Part shown: positions 37,801-46,823 of the stretch, in pieces
How the letters are laid out: each line of letters begins with the position of its first letter
Position numbering within the stretch: position 1 is the stretch's first letter
Source of the DNA: Indolivaga capnocytophagoides DSM 22835
GTDB lineage: Bacteria > Bacteroidota > Bacteroidia > Bacteroidales > Dysgonomonadaceae
Assembly (NCBI RefSeq): GCF_000426485.1
Contig: NZ_AUFL01000014.1
Coordinates: forward strand, 62,001 to 126,000
Reading direction: 5' to 3'
DNA length: 64,000 nt
Translations under genes and position numbers: made by a program
The notes under the pieces: model-generated
The model's database searches: none
What the model saw: only the letters and a program-made list of their open reading frames with translations
Told to the model about the DNA's origin: nothing

Positions 37801-38076
37801 TGCTGCGTTTGGGTTGGATACAGCAAGGACGAATTTTCCATCAAGATCAGTAGTTGTTCCGGTGGATGTACCTTTTTCTTTAACTGATACTCCGATAAGA
37901 GGTTCACCTTGATTATCGGTGATTGTTCCCGACACCGAACTTTTGGTTTGCTGAATCTCTGTGATATGAGCGGCATAGCTGTTTGCTGGGTATGCCAATG
38001 ACAATAAAGTCATACATGACAGTGCTGTCACATTCAAAAAGACTTTGTCTTTAAATTTCAATTGTTTTCGATTCAT
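34825..38076 (-). CDS. SusC/RagA-family TonB-dependent transporter
   Basis: A 1083-residue outer-membrane receptor. The order is: signal (to about SYAAH), carboxypeptidase-like regulatory domain (VSGTITDNQGEPLIGVSVKE), TonB box region (DEVIVTAYGSQ), plug (VNITQGLQGLSAGVQVINNSGRPGDD and PLYVIDGVPSD), and a 22-strand barrel ending KTYSFGLNIQF. The carboxypeptidase-like N-terminal domain is typical of SusC. It imports the ligand captured by SusD into the periplasm using TonB energy. It is followed by susD after 42 nt. The imported substrate is inferred to be arabinosylated oligosaccharides or glycopeptides from the enzymes around it. Confidence 0.97.
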   Translation of the reverse strand: MNRKQLKFKDKVFLNVTALSCMTLLSLAYPANSYAAHITEIQQTKSSVSGTITDNQGEPLIGVSVKEKGTSTGTTTDLDGKFVLAVSNPNAALSITYVGYVSQDIALNGRKTLTIELTDNSEELDEVIVTAYGSQKKSSFTGSASIVSDKKLEALQPVNITQGLQGLSAGVQVINNSGRPGDDGTVVIRGLGSMTANSSPLYVIDGVPSDIPLNSISYSDIESITVLKDAASTSLYGSRAGNGVILITTKKGKSGKTTINLRASWATSDFAVKFPKKVSAAKQYELTFEGLYNDATDFMSMNDQQARQYAYDNVTKVFWNTSPVTLNDGTVRQYRSGWNMDNPVGLDGKIKPDAKRLWEEDLFDQAFSNKLKQDYGVDISGSLGDKNSYFMSISMLDDKGIFIADHFKRFTGRAALTSKLSKWFSMDNSILFASSTNYNGGFAARVFRVYPSEYSAYLWDHKNNQYAVSEYTGGKVLDEGWNNGRAWWPKWSPYGALNERVKNWNDNVQTVSALTFTILPELTLKTTYSFQLQNVYNNNWRSPEREGTLIPAEGSVTRAAYRNTSHTINNVLVYDKVLGNDHHLNVMLGQEAYKYTTNGFGAYRKGLNLPIFTEISTAEEDPTAWSGTDNYALASFFSRINYDFKNRYYISGSIRTDGSSRFASDNRWGTFYSVGASWRITEESFMKSTKSWLDNLKIKASYGEVGNDNVGYYPYLGLFETSSYGGKFGVVQSQLSNKNIKWETNVQANLGLDFSIFNNKVNGTFEVFSRKSKDLLLSRPLAPSLGMSSIMENIGDIKNTGWEIELNYNAIKTKDFDWNIGLNATHYKNEITRLPSKEETFNVGVGVFKWKEGASRYDLYAPVWADVNPENGRNRWYKYTFDETGKITGKEKTENYSEVNVAEQRIKAGSTLPDVYGSITNNFRYKDFDLSVMLYYSLGGVVYDYNYAESTVLRENFAAYDYLDNRWQKPGDVTDVAKIYTYRCFDASSYARYSDKFIFKNNFARLRNIVLGYSIPRDLVKKLGIGSLRFYVKGDNLLTFGKLKNHGTDPENFNATNVAGGVIDGESGVPALKTYSFGLNIQF

Positions 38077-38090
38077 TTTTCATTTGATTT

Positions 38091-38105
38091 AAGGTCACAG
38101 ACCTA
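38091..38105 (-). repeat. Palindromic leader motif copy 4 (before susC)
   Basis: Coding-strand TAGGTCTGTGACCTT, one mismatch from consensus, 14 nt before the susC ATG and followed by AAATC. Confidence 0.65.
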
Positions 38106-38123
38106 TTTATTTATCAGTGAACG

Positions 38124-38159
38124 AGTAAACAAGTTGAATACATTTTACACTTGCTTACT
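38124..38159 (-). other. Hairpin spanning the GH27 stop codon
   Basis: AGTAAACAAGT (38124-38134) and ACTTGCTTACT (38149-38159) pair at 10 of 11 positions. It covers the GH27 stop and the GH27-susC gap, so it could limit read-through between them. Confidence 0.4.
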
Positions 38160-39396
38160 TATTTAGCCTGTAGAATAGGCTTTCGTGAGGTTCGAGGGTC
38201 TTTTTCAGTCTCGTTTGAGTATCACCTTCATTTTGATGAGTCCAAACATTGCGTACGGTTCTGGGAGAGCGTTTCATATAAAGTGCTCCGTTTTCGAGGT
38301 CACTGTCATAGACGGTATCCATGTTCCAGTCATAGTCCAGGTCAATTTTGAAATTATTACGGTTAATAAATAAGAATGCTGCATCGCCGCCTGACAACGG
38401 CTTTACGAGAATATCTATGCCATTCAGATGCAGGTATCTGAATGCTGAGCGTCCCAGCTTATCCTGATTGATCGCTATGGCTTCTTTGTTGGTTAATAAT
38501 TCTTTTGTGAATGAGTCCATTTCTCTCAAGTCGTTTCCTGCCATTAGAGGTGCAGCCATTATACACCAGATAGCAAAGTGAGATTTGTACTCGGTTTGAG
38601 TTTGTCCGCCATTTCCGATTTCGAGCATTTCGAGATCGTTCCAATGTCCCGGTCCTGAATGTTTATCTATCGTCATGGCCTTGTCTAATATTTGCAGAAC
38701 GCCGACTCCGCCCCAGTTGAACTGGCAGTCGAAACAATCGCGGATATCGGCTGTTATCCGCCAAAGATGTCCGATGCCTTTACCCCACTCCCAAGGTTTG
38801 TTTTCTCCCCACTCACAAATGCTGAATACAATAGGGCGTCCAGATGCTTTCAGTGCATCGCTCATTGTTTTATAAGCCGATTTGGCATCCTGATCTTCGT
38901 TATAGCACCAATCGTATTTAAGATAATCTACTCCCCATTCGGCGTACTGGCGCGCATCCTGAAACTGATATCCTCTGCTGCCCGGTCTCCCCTGACAGGT
39001 AAGGCTGCCTGCGCATGAGTATATTCCGAATTTTAAACCTAAACTGTGAATGTAATCTGCTACCGGTTTCATTCCATTCGGAAAATGTTCGGGATCTACT
39101 ATTATATTTCCGTTTTTGTCTCGTCCGGTTTGCCAGCAGTCATCAATAACTACATATTCATAACCTGCGCTTTTCATACCAGATGATACCATGGCATCTG
39201 CCATTTCTTTTATAAGTTTTTCGCTTACCCGGCATCCGAATTTATTCCAGCTGTTCCATCCCATGGGTGGAGTTTGTGCTAATTGGTCGAAAGTATTTTC
39301 GCCAGATTTGTCTTTGGTTCCGAATTCTTGTTGACAATACCCCGACAGGGTAATCAAAAATAAACTTGTTGTTAATAATATTTCTTTTAATTTCAT
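38155..39396 (-). CDS. GH27 alpha-galactosidase / beta-L-arabinopyranosidase
   Basis: A 413-residue secreted (beta/alpha)8-barrel enzyme (signal ending LSGYCQQ). TPPMGWNSWNKFGC is the GH27 start; YEYVVIDDCWQ, LKYDWCYN (nucleophile Asp) and ITADIRDCFDC (acid/base Asp) are present. A C-terminal beta-sandwich follows. GH27 contains alpha-galactosidases and beta-L-arabinopyranosidases, which sequence reading alone does not separate here. Both fit: extensins carry alpha-galactose on serine, and arabinogalactans carry arabinopyranose. It is the most upstream gene of the minus-strand locus and is divergent from HTCS2. Confidence 0.92.
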   Translation of the reverse strand: MKLKEILLTTSLFLITLSGYCQQEFGTKDKSGENTFDQLAQTPPMGWNSWNKFGCRVSEKLIKEMADAMVSSGMKSAGYEYVVIDDCWQTGRDKNGNIIVDPEHFPNGMKPVADYIHSLGLKFGIYSCAGSLTCQGRPGSRGYQFQDARQYAEWGVDYLKYDWCYNEDQDAKSAYKTMSDALKASGRPIVFSICEWGENKPWEWGKGIGHLWRITADIRDCFDCQFNWGGVGVLQILDKAMTIDKHSGPGHWNDLEMLEIGNGGQTQTEYKSHFAIWCIMAAPLMAGNDLREMDSFTKELLTNKEAIAINQDKLGRSAFRYLHLNGIDILVKPLSGGDAAFLFINRNNFKIDLDYDWNMDTVYDSDLENGALYMKRSPRTVRNVWTHQNEGDTQTRLKKTLEPHESLFYRLNK

Positions 39397-39816
39397 AGGA
39401 TACAGGTTATAAAGTTTTTTAAGGGAGTAGGAGTATAATTCTTATTTCACAAAATTCGTTAAATAGAAGGCTTTCCTTATACTAAAAAACTCCAAAATGA
39501 TACAACTTTTCTCTAATATTCAGTCGGTTATAATTTATGTTATAATATTGTATTGTGGTGGTTAATAAATAATTAAGTTTTAAATCATAGGATTGTATTA
39601 TTCTTTTGGAGTATTTTGCGATAGATTACAGAATCATAAAAAATTGCGATATTTAGGATTATAGATCCTTTTGTAGAAAAGAAAACAACCATTTATTCTT
39701 TTTATCTATGCAGAAAAGACGGGCAGCCTCTCTTGTTTATAAGGTATTCTTCCAACAATTGGAAAAATTCGGTAATGAAAAAATCAGCCAATAAAGGAAA
39801 AGGTTTACAAAAGTGA

Positions 39817-39837
39817 GTAACCTTTGTCACCTTTTTG
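39817..39837 (+). promoter_or_regulatory. Tandem GTNACCTTT element A upstream of HTCS2
   Basis: GTAACCTTTGTCACCTTTTT at 39817-39836: two 9-nt units in direct repeat, sense to HTCS2. It matches the element before the S9 peptidase gene. Confidence 0.45.
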
Positions 39838-39940
39838 AAATAGCTCCAAACCCTTGAAATGGCTTGTTTAGGCGGTAGTAAAATTCTCCTTAAGGAGCAG
39901 AGGAGTGAAAAGTAACAATAGAAAGATGTGCAATTTTGAG

Positions 39941-39961
39941 GTTATTTTTGTTACTTTTTTG
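39941..39961 (+). promoter_or_regulatory. Tandem GTNACCTTT element B upstream of HTCS2
   Basis: GTTATTTTTGTTACTTTTTT is a looser copy, 107 nt before the ATG. It contains TATTTTTG, an exact TAnnTTTG -7 box, which hints that these elements may overlap promoters. Confidence 0.4.
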
Positions 39962-40033
39962 AGAATAAGTAACAGAAAGTATTTAAAGATGTATTTGTAA
40001 GTGGTAATATGTTGTACATATAAAGTGGATAAA

Positions 40034-40048
40034 TAGGTCTGAGATATT
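40034..40048 (+). repeat. Palindromic leader motif copy 5 (before HTCS2)
   Basis: TAGGTCTGAGATATT, degenerate in the right arm, 20 nt before the HTCS2 ATG in sense orientation. Confidence 0.55.
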
Positions 40049-40068
40049 AAATTAGAAATCCGGATATT

Positions 40069-43000
40069 ATGAAAAAATATATATGGCTATCTTTTGTAAC
40101 TTATTTTCTGAATATAGTTTTCGGACTGTCAATTTATGCTATTGACCTCAATTTTAAGACTTATCTTGTCGAAAACGGATTGTCTTCAAATACTGTGTAT
40201 TCAGCTTTGCAAGACACAAAAGGTTTTATGTGGTTTGGAACAGAAGACGGGCTCAACCGTTTCAACGGATATGAGTTCAAAACATACCGTAATGTACCCA
40301 GGGATACTACATCTCTGATTAATAATTACGTTTACTGTTGCTTCGAAGACAATAGCCGCATTTTATGGGTAGGCACGGAGAGAGGTGTCTGTACCTACAA
40401 TCCGCAAACCAATAAATTTAAGGCTTTCAAGATGAAGGCGCAGGACGGTACATGTATCAACGACCGCATCCAGAATATTGTGGCTGATGAAAAAGGAAAT
40501 ATCTGGATAGCGTCGTACCGCCAAGGGGTATTTTTGTATAACCGGAAATCGAATAGCTTGAAACGATATTCATTTTCGAAATATACTGATCCTTTACAAT
40601 CGTCTGATCTCATAACCTATTTATATAAGGATAAGGATAATACTATATGGACATCGGTCAACTCTACGGCATATCAGATTTATCGTCTCGATAAAAACTC
40701 AGATCGTTTTATTCCAGCTTTTCCTCATATTGCTCCATCCGAATTGAAAAAATTATCATCATATAGTATAATAGAAGATACATTCGGAACTTTATGGTTT
40801 GGTACATGGAATAACGGGTTGTACGAAGTGGATAAGATAAGCGGGATAGTAAACAGTTATCTGAATACGGAAAATGCAGATAAAATTGTACATATACATA
40901 CTATAACCGAATATGAGCCGGGAAATCTGTTGATCGGTTCTGATGATGGGTTGACTTCTTTTGCTGTTTCGCCCATTATCGGAAATAGAAGAGTGTTTCA
41001 TTTACAGGAGCCTGATATCTCGAGCCGGTTTATTTATCCGATCTATCAGGATCGGGAAGGCGGGTTGTGGATAGGTACTTATTACGGAGGTATAAATTAT
41101 GCGGCTCCCAGCCGTAACTATTTTGCAAGTTATACTCATGATCCGAATAAGAATTCGGTATCGGGAAACGTTATCAGTTCTTTTTGTGAGGACGAATCCG
41201 GTAATCTTTGGATAGGAACCGACGACGGAGGGTTGAATTACATGGATAAACGTTCGGGGCTGTTTACCTCCTATAGACCGCAGAAAGGAAAAAACAGCAT
41301 TTCTTTCCATAACATACACGGGCTGTGTTTGGATGAAAATAATCTCTGGATTGGGACATATACCGGAGGATTGAATGTGATGGATGTGACAACAAAACAA
41401 TTCAGATGTTATAAGAATAACCCCAATGATTCGACCAGCATTGATGTCAATAATATCTTTTCTCTTTACAAGGATTCCCGTAATAATATATGGGTAGGGA
41501 CTACTCAGGGGATAAATCGCTATAATAGATCTTCTGATAATTTTAACCGCATAAGAAAGCTGTCGGCTGTAACTATCGATATACTTGAATACAACAAAAT
41601 CTTGTGGTTTGCTACTATCGGAAATGGTTTGCATGTTTATGATCCGGCTACCCGCAGGTGGACAAACTATTTGTTTGAATCAAAAAACAAAAATTCGCTG
41701 ATTAGTAATGAGGTATTATGTTTATGTACCGATGATAACAATCAACTATGGATTGGAACGAACAGCGGACTTTGTAAGTTTAATCCCCAAGAGAATAACT
41801 TCACTAATATTTTACTCACTACACAAAGCAATACGATTTATAAGATTATCAGTGATAAAGAATTCTTGTGGATTACCACAGGCAGAGGGCTGATCCGTTT
41901 CGATACCAAGCGTAATCAGTTGCGTACATTCACAAAAAGCGATGGTTTGTTAAGCGATCTCTTTATTCAGAATTCAGGTATTAAAACATCCTCGGGACGT
42001 ATTTATATCGGTACAGCTAACGGATTCAATGCTTTTTATCCGAAACAAATAATAACCAACAGGTATATTCCTCCGGTGGTATTGACCGACTTTCAGATTT
42101 TTAACAAATCGGTGGACAATCCCGAAGAATACATGTCTGTCTCCAAAGACAGTATTATGCAGTTGACTTTGCCTTACAGTAAAAATGTATTCAGTCTCGA
42201 ATACACCGCACTCAGTTACTTTGCACCCGAAAAAAACGAATATGCCTTTATGCTTGAAGGTTTTGATAAGGAATGGAACTATGTAGGTAATCAGAGACGG
42301 ACAACGTATACTAATTTATCGCCCGGAGAATATACATTCCGTGTCAAGGCTTCGAATAATGACGGTATATGGAATGATGCAGGGCTTACACTTAAGATCG
42401 TAATTACGCCTCCTTTCTGGAGAACTAATATTGCCATAGTCCTGTATATAGTCATATATATAGTGGCAATGATTATTATCTCGAAATATATAAGGAAAGT
42501 GAATGCTAGAAAGGACAAAGCCAAGATGGAAAAAATGCGGGCAGCTCATGAAAAAGAAATACATGATGCTAAAATCAATTTTTTCACAACTATAGCTCAT
42601 GAGATACGTACACCTGTCAGCCTGATTATAGGTCCTCTCGAAAAGATAATAGAGATATCTGATCAATTTCCAGAGAAGATAAAAAGCGATTTAAACATTA
42701 TTGACAGGAATAGTCAGAGATTACTTTTTCTTGTAAATCAGCTGCTGGATTTTAGGAAGATGGAGCAGGAATCTGTTCAGATGTCTTATTCGGAATGTAA
42801 TGTAGATGAGGTACTGTCGAACATTTGTGAACGCTTCCGTCCTTCCCTTGAACAACGCAATATCCGACTGGAGTATCAGAGTGATAATAAAGACTTCAAA
42901 GCCGTGACGGATGTGGAGAATCTGACAAAAGCGATCAGCAACTTATTGAATAATGCTGCAAAATTTACACGGGATTACATCGAGCTATCTCTGAATACAA

Positions 43001-44106
43001 ATACTGATAACAATACTTTTTGTATACAGGTTACGGATAATGGGCGTGGTATTCCCGACGAATACCGGCAAAAAATATTTGATCTGTTTTTTCAGGTTCC
43101 GGGAAATACTAAATCGGGAACTGGTATCGGTTTGAATTTGGTGAAAAGGATTGTTGATGCTCTTGATGGAACAATAGAAGTGCACAGCATTGAAGATGAA
43201 AAGACCATGTTTACGATTGTACTTCCATCAGGGCAATGCAAGGAGGATATAATACAGCGTTTACAGTCGGAAGCAACAGAGCATATCCCTGTGGAACTGA
43301 GTGGTAATGATACATGGCGAAATGAATGTCCGGAAAAGTCGGGGAGGGCAGGACGCCTTACAATTTTGGTTGTCGAAGATAATATGGATATTCAGGAGTT
43401 TCTGTGGAAAAATCTATCGGATACCTACCGAATATTGCTTGCCGACAATGGAGAAGAAGGAATTAAGGTATTACAAGAAAATGAAGTGAATCTGATAGTG
43501 AGCGATATAATGATGCCTAAAATGGACGGAATAGAATTTTGCAGTTATGTCAGAAATAATATTTTGTGGAGCCATATTCCGATCATATTGCTTACTGCAA
43601 AAAATAATACCTCTACAAAAGTAGAAGCCATGGAAAGCGGAGCAGATGCTTATGTCGAAAAGCCTTTTTCCATTCGCTTTTTAGCAGCGCAAATCCGTAA
43701 TCTGTTATCCATCCGTGAGGCATTGCAGAAGAAGTATGCCGAAACTCCGCTTGTTCCCCTAAGCAGCATAGCAGGCAACAAGACTGATAAAGAGTTTCTG
43801 TCGAAGGTAAATGATATTATTGAGCACAATATTTCGAATGAGAACTTCTCTATGGATGATCTTGCTGAAGAACTATGTATAAGCAGCTCCGGACTTTTTG
43901 CCAAGATTAAAAATATTTCGGGATGTACTCCTAATAAGTTATTATTGCTTGTCCGTCTTAAAAAAGCCGCAGAATTACTGCAGCAAGACAATTTCCGAAT
44001 AAATGAAGTCTGTTATATGGTTGGGTTTAATAATCCTTCTTATTTTGCCAAATGTTTTCAGAAGCAGTTTGGGGTTTTACCAAAAGATTTTAAGAATAAT
44101 TCGTGA
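40069..44106 (+). CDS. Hybrid two-component system regulator (HTCS2)
   Basis: A 1345-residue regulator with a signal segment, periplasmic Reg_prop propellers (repeated LWIGT and IWVGT from about 45 to 690), a Y_Y_Y domain (about 700-785), a transmembrane helix near 797, HisKA with TIAHEIRTP (His near 844), HATPase with GTGIGLNLVKRI, a receiver with SDIMMPKMDG (Asp near 1146), and an AraC HTH at the C-terminus ending FGVLPKDFKNNS. It is divergent from the GH27-SusC-SusD-GH127 locus and is its likely activator; the ligand is unknown. Its own leader carries the palindromic motif shared with susC, susD and thiM. Confidence 0.95.
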   Translation: MKKYIWLSFVTYFLNIVFGLSIYAIDLNFKTYLVENGLSSNTVYSALQDTKGFMWFGTEDGLNRFNGYEFKTYRNVPRDTTSLINNYVYCCFEDNSRILWVGTERGVCTYNPQTNKFKAFKMKAQDGTCINDRIQNIVADEKGNIWIASYRQGVFLYNRKSNSLKRYSFSKYTDPLQSSDLITYLYKDKDNTIWTSVNSTAYQIYRLDKNSDRFIPAFPHIAPSELKKLSSYSIIEDTFGTLWFGTWNNGLYEVDKISGIVNSYLNTENADKIVHIHTITEYEPGNLLIGSDDGLTSFAVSPIIGNRRVFHLQEPDISSRFIYPIYQDREGGLWIGTYYGGINYAAPSRNYFASYTHDPNKNSVSGNVISSFCEDESGNLWIGTDDGGLNYMDKRSGLFTSYRPQKGKNSISFHNIHGLCLDENNLWIGTYTGGLNVMDVTTKQFRCYKNNPNDSTSIDVNNIFSLYKDSRNNIWVGTTQGINRYNRSSDNFNRIRKLSAVTIDILEYNKILWFATIGNGLHVYDPATRRWTNYLFESKNKNSLISNEVLCLCTDDNNQLWIGTNSGLCKFNPQENNFTNILLTTQSNTIYKIISDKEFLWITTGRGLIRFDTKRNQLRTFTKSDGLLSDLFIQNSGIKTSSGRIYIGTANGFNAFYPKQIITNRYIPPVVLTDFQIFNKSVDNPEEYMSVSKDSIMQLTLPYSKNVFSLEYTALSYFAPEKNEYAFMLEGFDKEWNYVGNQRRTTYTNLSPGEYTFRVKASNNDGIWNDAGLTLKIVITPPFWRTNIAIVLYIVIYIVAMIIISKYIRKVNARKDKAKMEKMRAAHEKEIHDAKINFFTTIAHEIRTPVSLIIGPLEKIIEISDQFPEKIKSDLNIIDRNSQRLLFLVNQLLDFRKMEQESVQMSYSECNVDEVLSNICERFRPSLEQRNIRLEYQSDNKDFKAVTDVENLTKAISNLLNNAAKFTRDYIELSLNTNTDNNTFCIQVTDNGRGIPDEYRQKIFDLFFQVPGNTKSGTGIGLNLVKRIVDALDGTIEVHSIEDEKTMFTIVLPSGQCKEDIIQRLQSEATEHIPVELSGNDTWRNECPEKSGRAGRLTILVVEDNMDIQEFLWKNLSDTYRILLADNGEEGIKVLQENEVNLIVSDIMMPKMDGIEFCSYVRNNILWSHIPIILLTAKNNTSTKVEAMESGADAYVEKPFSIRFLAAQIRNLLSIREALQKKYAETPLVPLSSIAGNKTDKEFLSKVNDIIEHNISNENFSMDDLAEELCISSSGLFAKIKNISGCTPNKLLLLVRLKKAAELLQQDNFRINEVCYMVGFNNPSYFAKCFQKQFGVLPKDFKNNS

Positions 44107-44141
44107 TCTTATATGTGATAAAATATTTATGATTACGTATT

Positions 44142-45053
44142 TTAAGTGTTGATTGGGCCTCGTTTCCGTTGGAAATATTTTATAATATATTCATTAAAGA
44201 CAATCCCGAATACAATCAGGAAGAGTCCGATATAAGTCGTTATGTATATGTGTTCGCCTAATACCAGGTGAATAAAGAATAATGAAAGGAAAGGCGATAA
44301 ATAACACATTTGATTGATCAGTGCAGAGTTATCTGTTTTACGTATTGCCAGACCAAAGAATATGAAGGGAATGCCCATTTCGAATGCTCCGACATACATA
44401 CTGGATAATACCCCGGGAATTGAATGTAGGTTGACGCCGACAAAAAATGAGGCTATCAGCAGATACATCGACCCGAATAAGAAACTAAGGAATAGTGTAA
44501 CTGTACTGTCAATATGTTTGTTCATATTATTTACGATCCAGTACGATGCCCAAAGAAAAGCACTCAGTAAAGCAAGCAACAACCCTCCTACCGGAAGTCC
44601 CTCTCCTTGTAGTCCTGTACCTCCAAGCGAGATAAACACAACTCCGGTTAAAGAGAGAGCCATTCCTATATACTTGAGCGCAGGTATCTGCTGATGGGCA
44701 AAAATGGCCAGCAATACCAATAAGACGATAGGCCAGCAATAATTTATAGGCTGTGCTACTTGCGCCGGCAGCAGATTATAAGCCTTGAATAGTACAAGAT
44801 AATACGCCACAGGATTAAGTAAGCCGATCAAAGCGAATTTACCCCATTGGCGAGAAGGAAGAGATGATAATAATGCCCATTTCCGTTGAATGGTCATTGT
44901 TACAGAGAAAATACATAAAGCTGTGAAACTGGCAATCAAAAGCATCTCGAAATGAGTAAAATTCCGTAATGCTACTTTAAACATCGTTGCAACGGTAGAC
45001 CAGCTCAATACAGCTATCGCTGCATATAGAATTGCCTTATTAGTGTCTTTCAT
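44142..45053 (-). CDS. DMT-superfamily (EamA) transporter
   Basis: A 303-residue inner-membrane protein with about ten predicted helices in two EamA halves (residues about 8-140 and 150-290). It ends with a basic tail (KYFQRKRGPINT). Such proteins export or exchange amino acids, nucleotides or other small metabolites, and the substrate cannot be read from sequence. It lies 36 nt downstream of the aminopeptidase P gene on the same strand, so the two may be co-transcribed; a link to export of amino acids is only suggestive. Confidence 0.88.
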   Translation of the reverse strand: MKDTNKAILYAAIAVLSWSTVATMFKVALRNFTHFEMLLIASFTALCIFSVTMTIQRKWALLSSLPSRQWGKFALIGLLNPVAYYLVLFKAYNLLPAQVAQPINYCWPIVLLVLLAIFAHQQIPALKYIGMALSLTGVVFISLGGTGLQGEGLPVGGLLLALLSAFLWASYWIVNNMNKHIDSTVTLFLSFLFGSMYLLIASFFVGVNLHSIPGVLSSMYVGAFEMGIPFIFFGLAIRKTDNSALINQMCYLSPFLSLFFIHLVLGEHIYITTYIGLFLIVFGIVFNEYIIKYFQRKRGPINT

Positions 45054-45089
45054 AAGTTCTGATAAACAATATATAAAGGGGGTGGGCTC

Positions 45090-46463
45090 TTATCTTAGAG
45101 CCTCAACCTCGTCTGTCGTTAAAGGTATTTTTTTACCTAACAGGTGTGAGCCTGTATCGGTGATCAGATAATCTTCTTCGTTGCGGATACCGCCGAAGTC
45201 CTTATATGTTTCGAGTTTATCGTAGTTGATAAAATCAGTGAATTTTTTCTCACTGCGCCAGAGATCAATCAGTTCTGGAATAAAGTATACTCCGGGTTCT
45301 ATGGTTAGAACAAATCCGGGTTCGAGTTTACGTCCCAAACGTAATGACTTCCGACCGAATTGAGCGCTTTTAGGCTCTCCGTTGTAGCCGACCCATACTT
45401 CACCCAGATTCTCCATATCATGAACATCAAGTCCCATCATATGACCGAGACCACAAGGAAAAAACATAGCATGAGCTCCTGCATAAACAGCTTCGGCAGG
45501 ATCACCTTTCATGATTCCTAACGATTTGAGACCTTCGCAGATAACCTGAGCCGATAGTTCATATACCTCTTTAAATGGTATTCCCGGACGTAGAGCCTGT
45601 ACTGCAGCCAGATGCGATGCTACTTGTATGTCGTAGATCTCTTTTTGGCGGGAAGAAAATTTCTTACCGGCAGGAATTGTCGAAGACATATCTCCGGCAT
45701 ATCCCATGGATGTTTCAGCTCCGGCATCTATCAGCAGCATGTCTCCTTCTTTTATTGTATTGGAATGACTGTGGTTGTGCAAAGTCTGTCCGTTGATTGT
45801 TGCTATGGTTGGAAATGACAGCCGTCCTCCTGCTGCTGTAGCTACAGACTCAAGAGCCGCCACTACTTCATATTCCTTCATGCCTATTTGCGCACAACGC
45901 ATGGCTGTCATGTGCATGTCAGCCGTGATATTACAGGCTTTTTCTATCTCAACGATTTCCTCTGCCGATTTGTATATCCGTTGATTTACCACAGCTCTGA
46001 TAAAGGGTACAGAGCCTTGTTGCTGGGGTACTTTTAAGTCGAGCCATTCCGAAAACTTTAGCTTATGTTCGGCACGATAGGGAGGAAGATAATGAACGGT
46101 TTGTCCTTTGTCCAGAGCTTTTTTCAGATACACCCTGATATCTGCAGAAGGCATGGTCTGGCTTACTCCTATTTTTTCGCTTTTTTCTTTAAGAGTCGGC
46201 TGAGTACCCATCCATACTATATGGTCGATAGATAATTCGTCCCCGAAAATAATTTCCTTATCTTCGTCTATATCTATTATTGCAGTTAATCCTGCATATG
46301 GCAATCCGAAGTAATATAAGAATGTAGAATCCTGACGAAAGTCATAAGTATTATCTTCATAGTTCATTCCCGATTCTTCATTTCCGAGAAAAAGCAATAT
46401 TCCGGAGCCAACCGCCTTTTTTAGAGAGACTCTTCGGTTGATATAGGTTTGTTTACTAAACAT
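45090..46463 (-). CDS. pepP: Xaa-Pro aminopeptidase (M24B, bacterial PepP form)
   Basis: A 457-residue cytosolic aminopeptidase P with an AMP_N domain (residues about 5-130, GILLFLGNEES and YFGLPYAGLTAII) and a creatinase-fold metal domain. Ligands: Asp in LLIDAGAETSMGYAGDMSS, His in GLGHMMGLDVHD, Glu in LTIEPGVYF and Glu in GGIRNEEDYLIT. It cleaves the X-Pro bond at peptide N-termini. This form is a common housekeeping gene in Bacteroidales, so its presence here is weaker evidence for glycoprotein use than the coupled pair at 20986-24974. Confidence 0.94.
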   Translation of the reverse strand: MFSKQTYINRRVSLKKAVGSGILLFLGNEESGMNYEDNTYDFRQDSTFLYYFGLPYAGLTAIIDIDEDKEIIFGDELSIDHIVWMGTQPTLKEKSEKIGVSQTMPSADIRVYLKKALDKGQTVHYLPPYRAEHKLKFSEWLDLKVPQQQGSVPFIRAVVNQRIYKSAEEIVEIEKACNITADMHMTAMRCAQIGMKEYEVVAALESVATAAGGRLSFPTIATINGQTLHNHSHSNTIKEGDMLLIDAGAETSMGYAGDMSSTIPAGKKFSSRQKEIYDIQVASHLAAVQALRPGIPFKEVYELSAQVICEGLKSLGIMKGDPAEAVYAGAHAMFFPCGLGHMMGLDVHDMENLGEVWVGYNGEPKSAQFGRKSLRLGRKLEPGFVLTIEPGVYFIPELIDLWRSEKKFTDFINYDKLETYKDFGGIRNEEDYLITDTGSHLLGKKIPLTTDEVEALR

Positions 46464-46723
46464 TTTTAGTCGTTTTTTTATGACACAAAAAGAGATTTGA
46501 AATCAAAATCTTAAGTATACAAATTTACACTTATTTGTTGTTGTTTCGGAGATTTGTCCCATTTTAATTTTTATGAATCTATTACTTTCTGTATAGATAA
46601 ATATTCACACAGTTTATGCCGGATAAATGCGCCTGTTTTCGTTAAATAAAGTAATAACTCGTATTTAATATGTATTTAAAGTTTATAACAGACTATGGCT
46701 TCTATACTTACCAAAATAACAAA

Positions 46724-46738
46724 AAGGGATGAGACCTT
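46724..46738 (+). repeat. Palindromic leader motif copy 6
   Basis: AAGGGATGAGACCTT, preceded by an A-tract. The left arm is degenerate. It overlaps the candidate TTG box of the radical SAM gene promoter. Confidence 0.55.
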
Positions 46739-46791
46739 GAAGTAAATTTTTAAGTTAACTTTGAGCATATTAAGCTTGCAAAGTTAATAAG

Positions 46792-46806
46792 TGGGTCTGA
46801 GACCTT
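46792..46806 (+). repeat. Palindromic leader motif copy 7 (before radical SAM gene)
   Basis: TGGGTCTGAGACCTT followed by AAAC, 17 nt before the ATG and about 20 nt downstream of the expected transcript start. Confidence 0.65.
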
Positions 46807-46823
46807 AAACTAATATTTAAAAC

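Larger units (their letters stand above)
39397..40068. promoter_or_regulatory. Divergent control region between GH27 and HTCS2
   Basis: A 672-nt AT-rich gap with no supported gene. It holds two tandem GTNACCTTT elements on the plus strand and one palindromic leader motif, listed separately. The part nearest GH27 (39397-39700) is A/T-rich with no exact TAnnTTTG box that I could place. Confidence 0.6.
46464..46823. promoter_or_regulatory. Divergent control region between pepP and the radical SAM gene
   Basis: A 360-nt AT-rich gap. TAACTTTG (46756-46763) is an exact TAnnTTTG box on the plus strand, with a TTG 16 nt upstream at 46737-46739. Two copies of the palindromic leader motif flank it, one over the TTG region and one inside the predicted 5' UTR. 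Confidence 0.55.
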
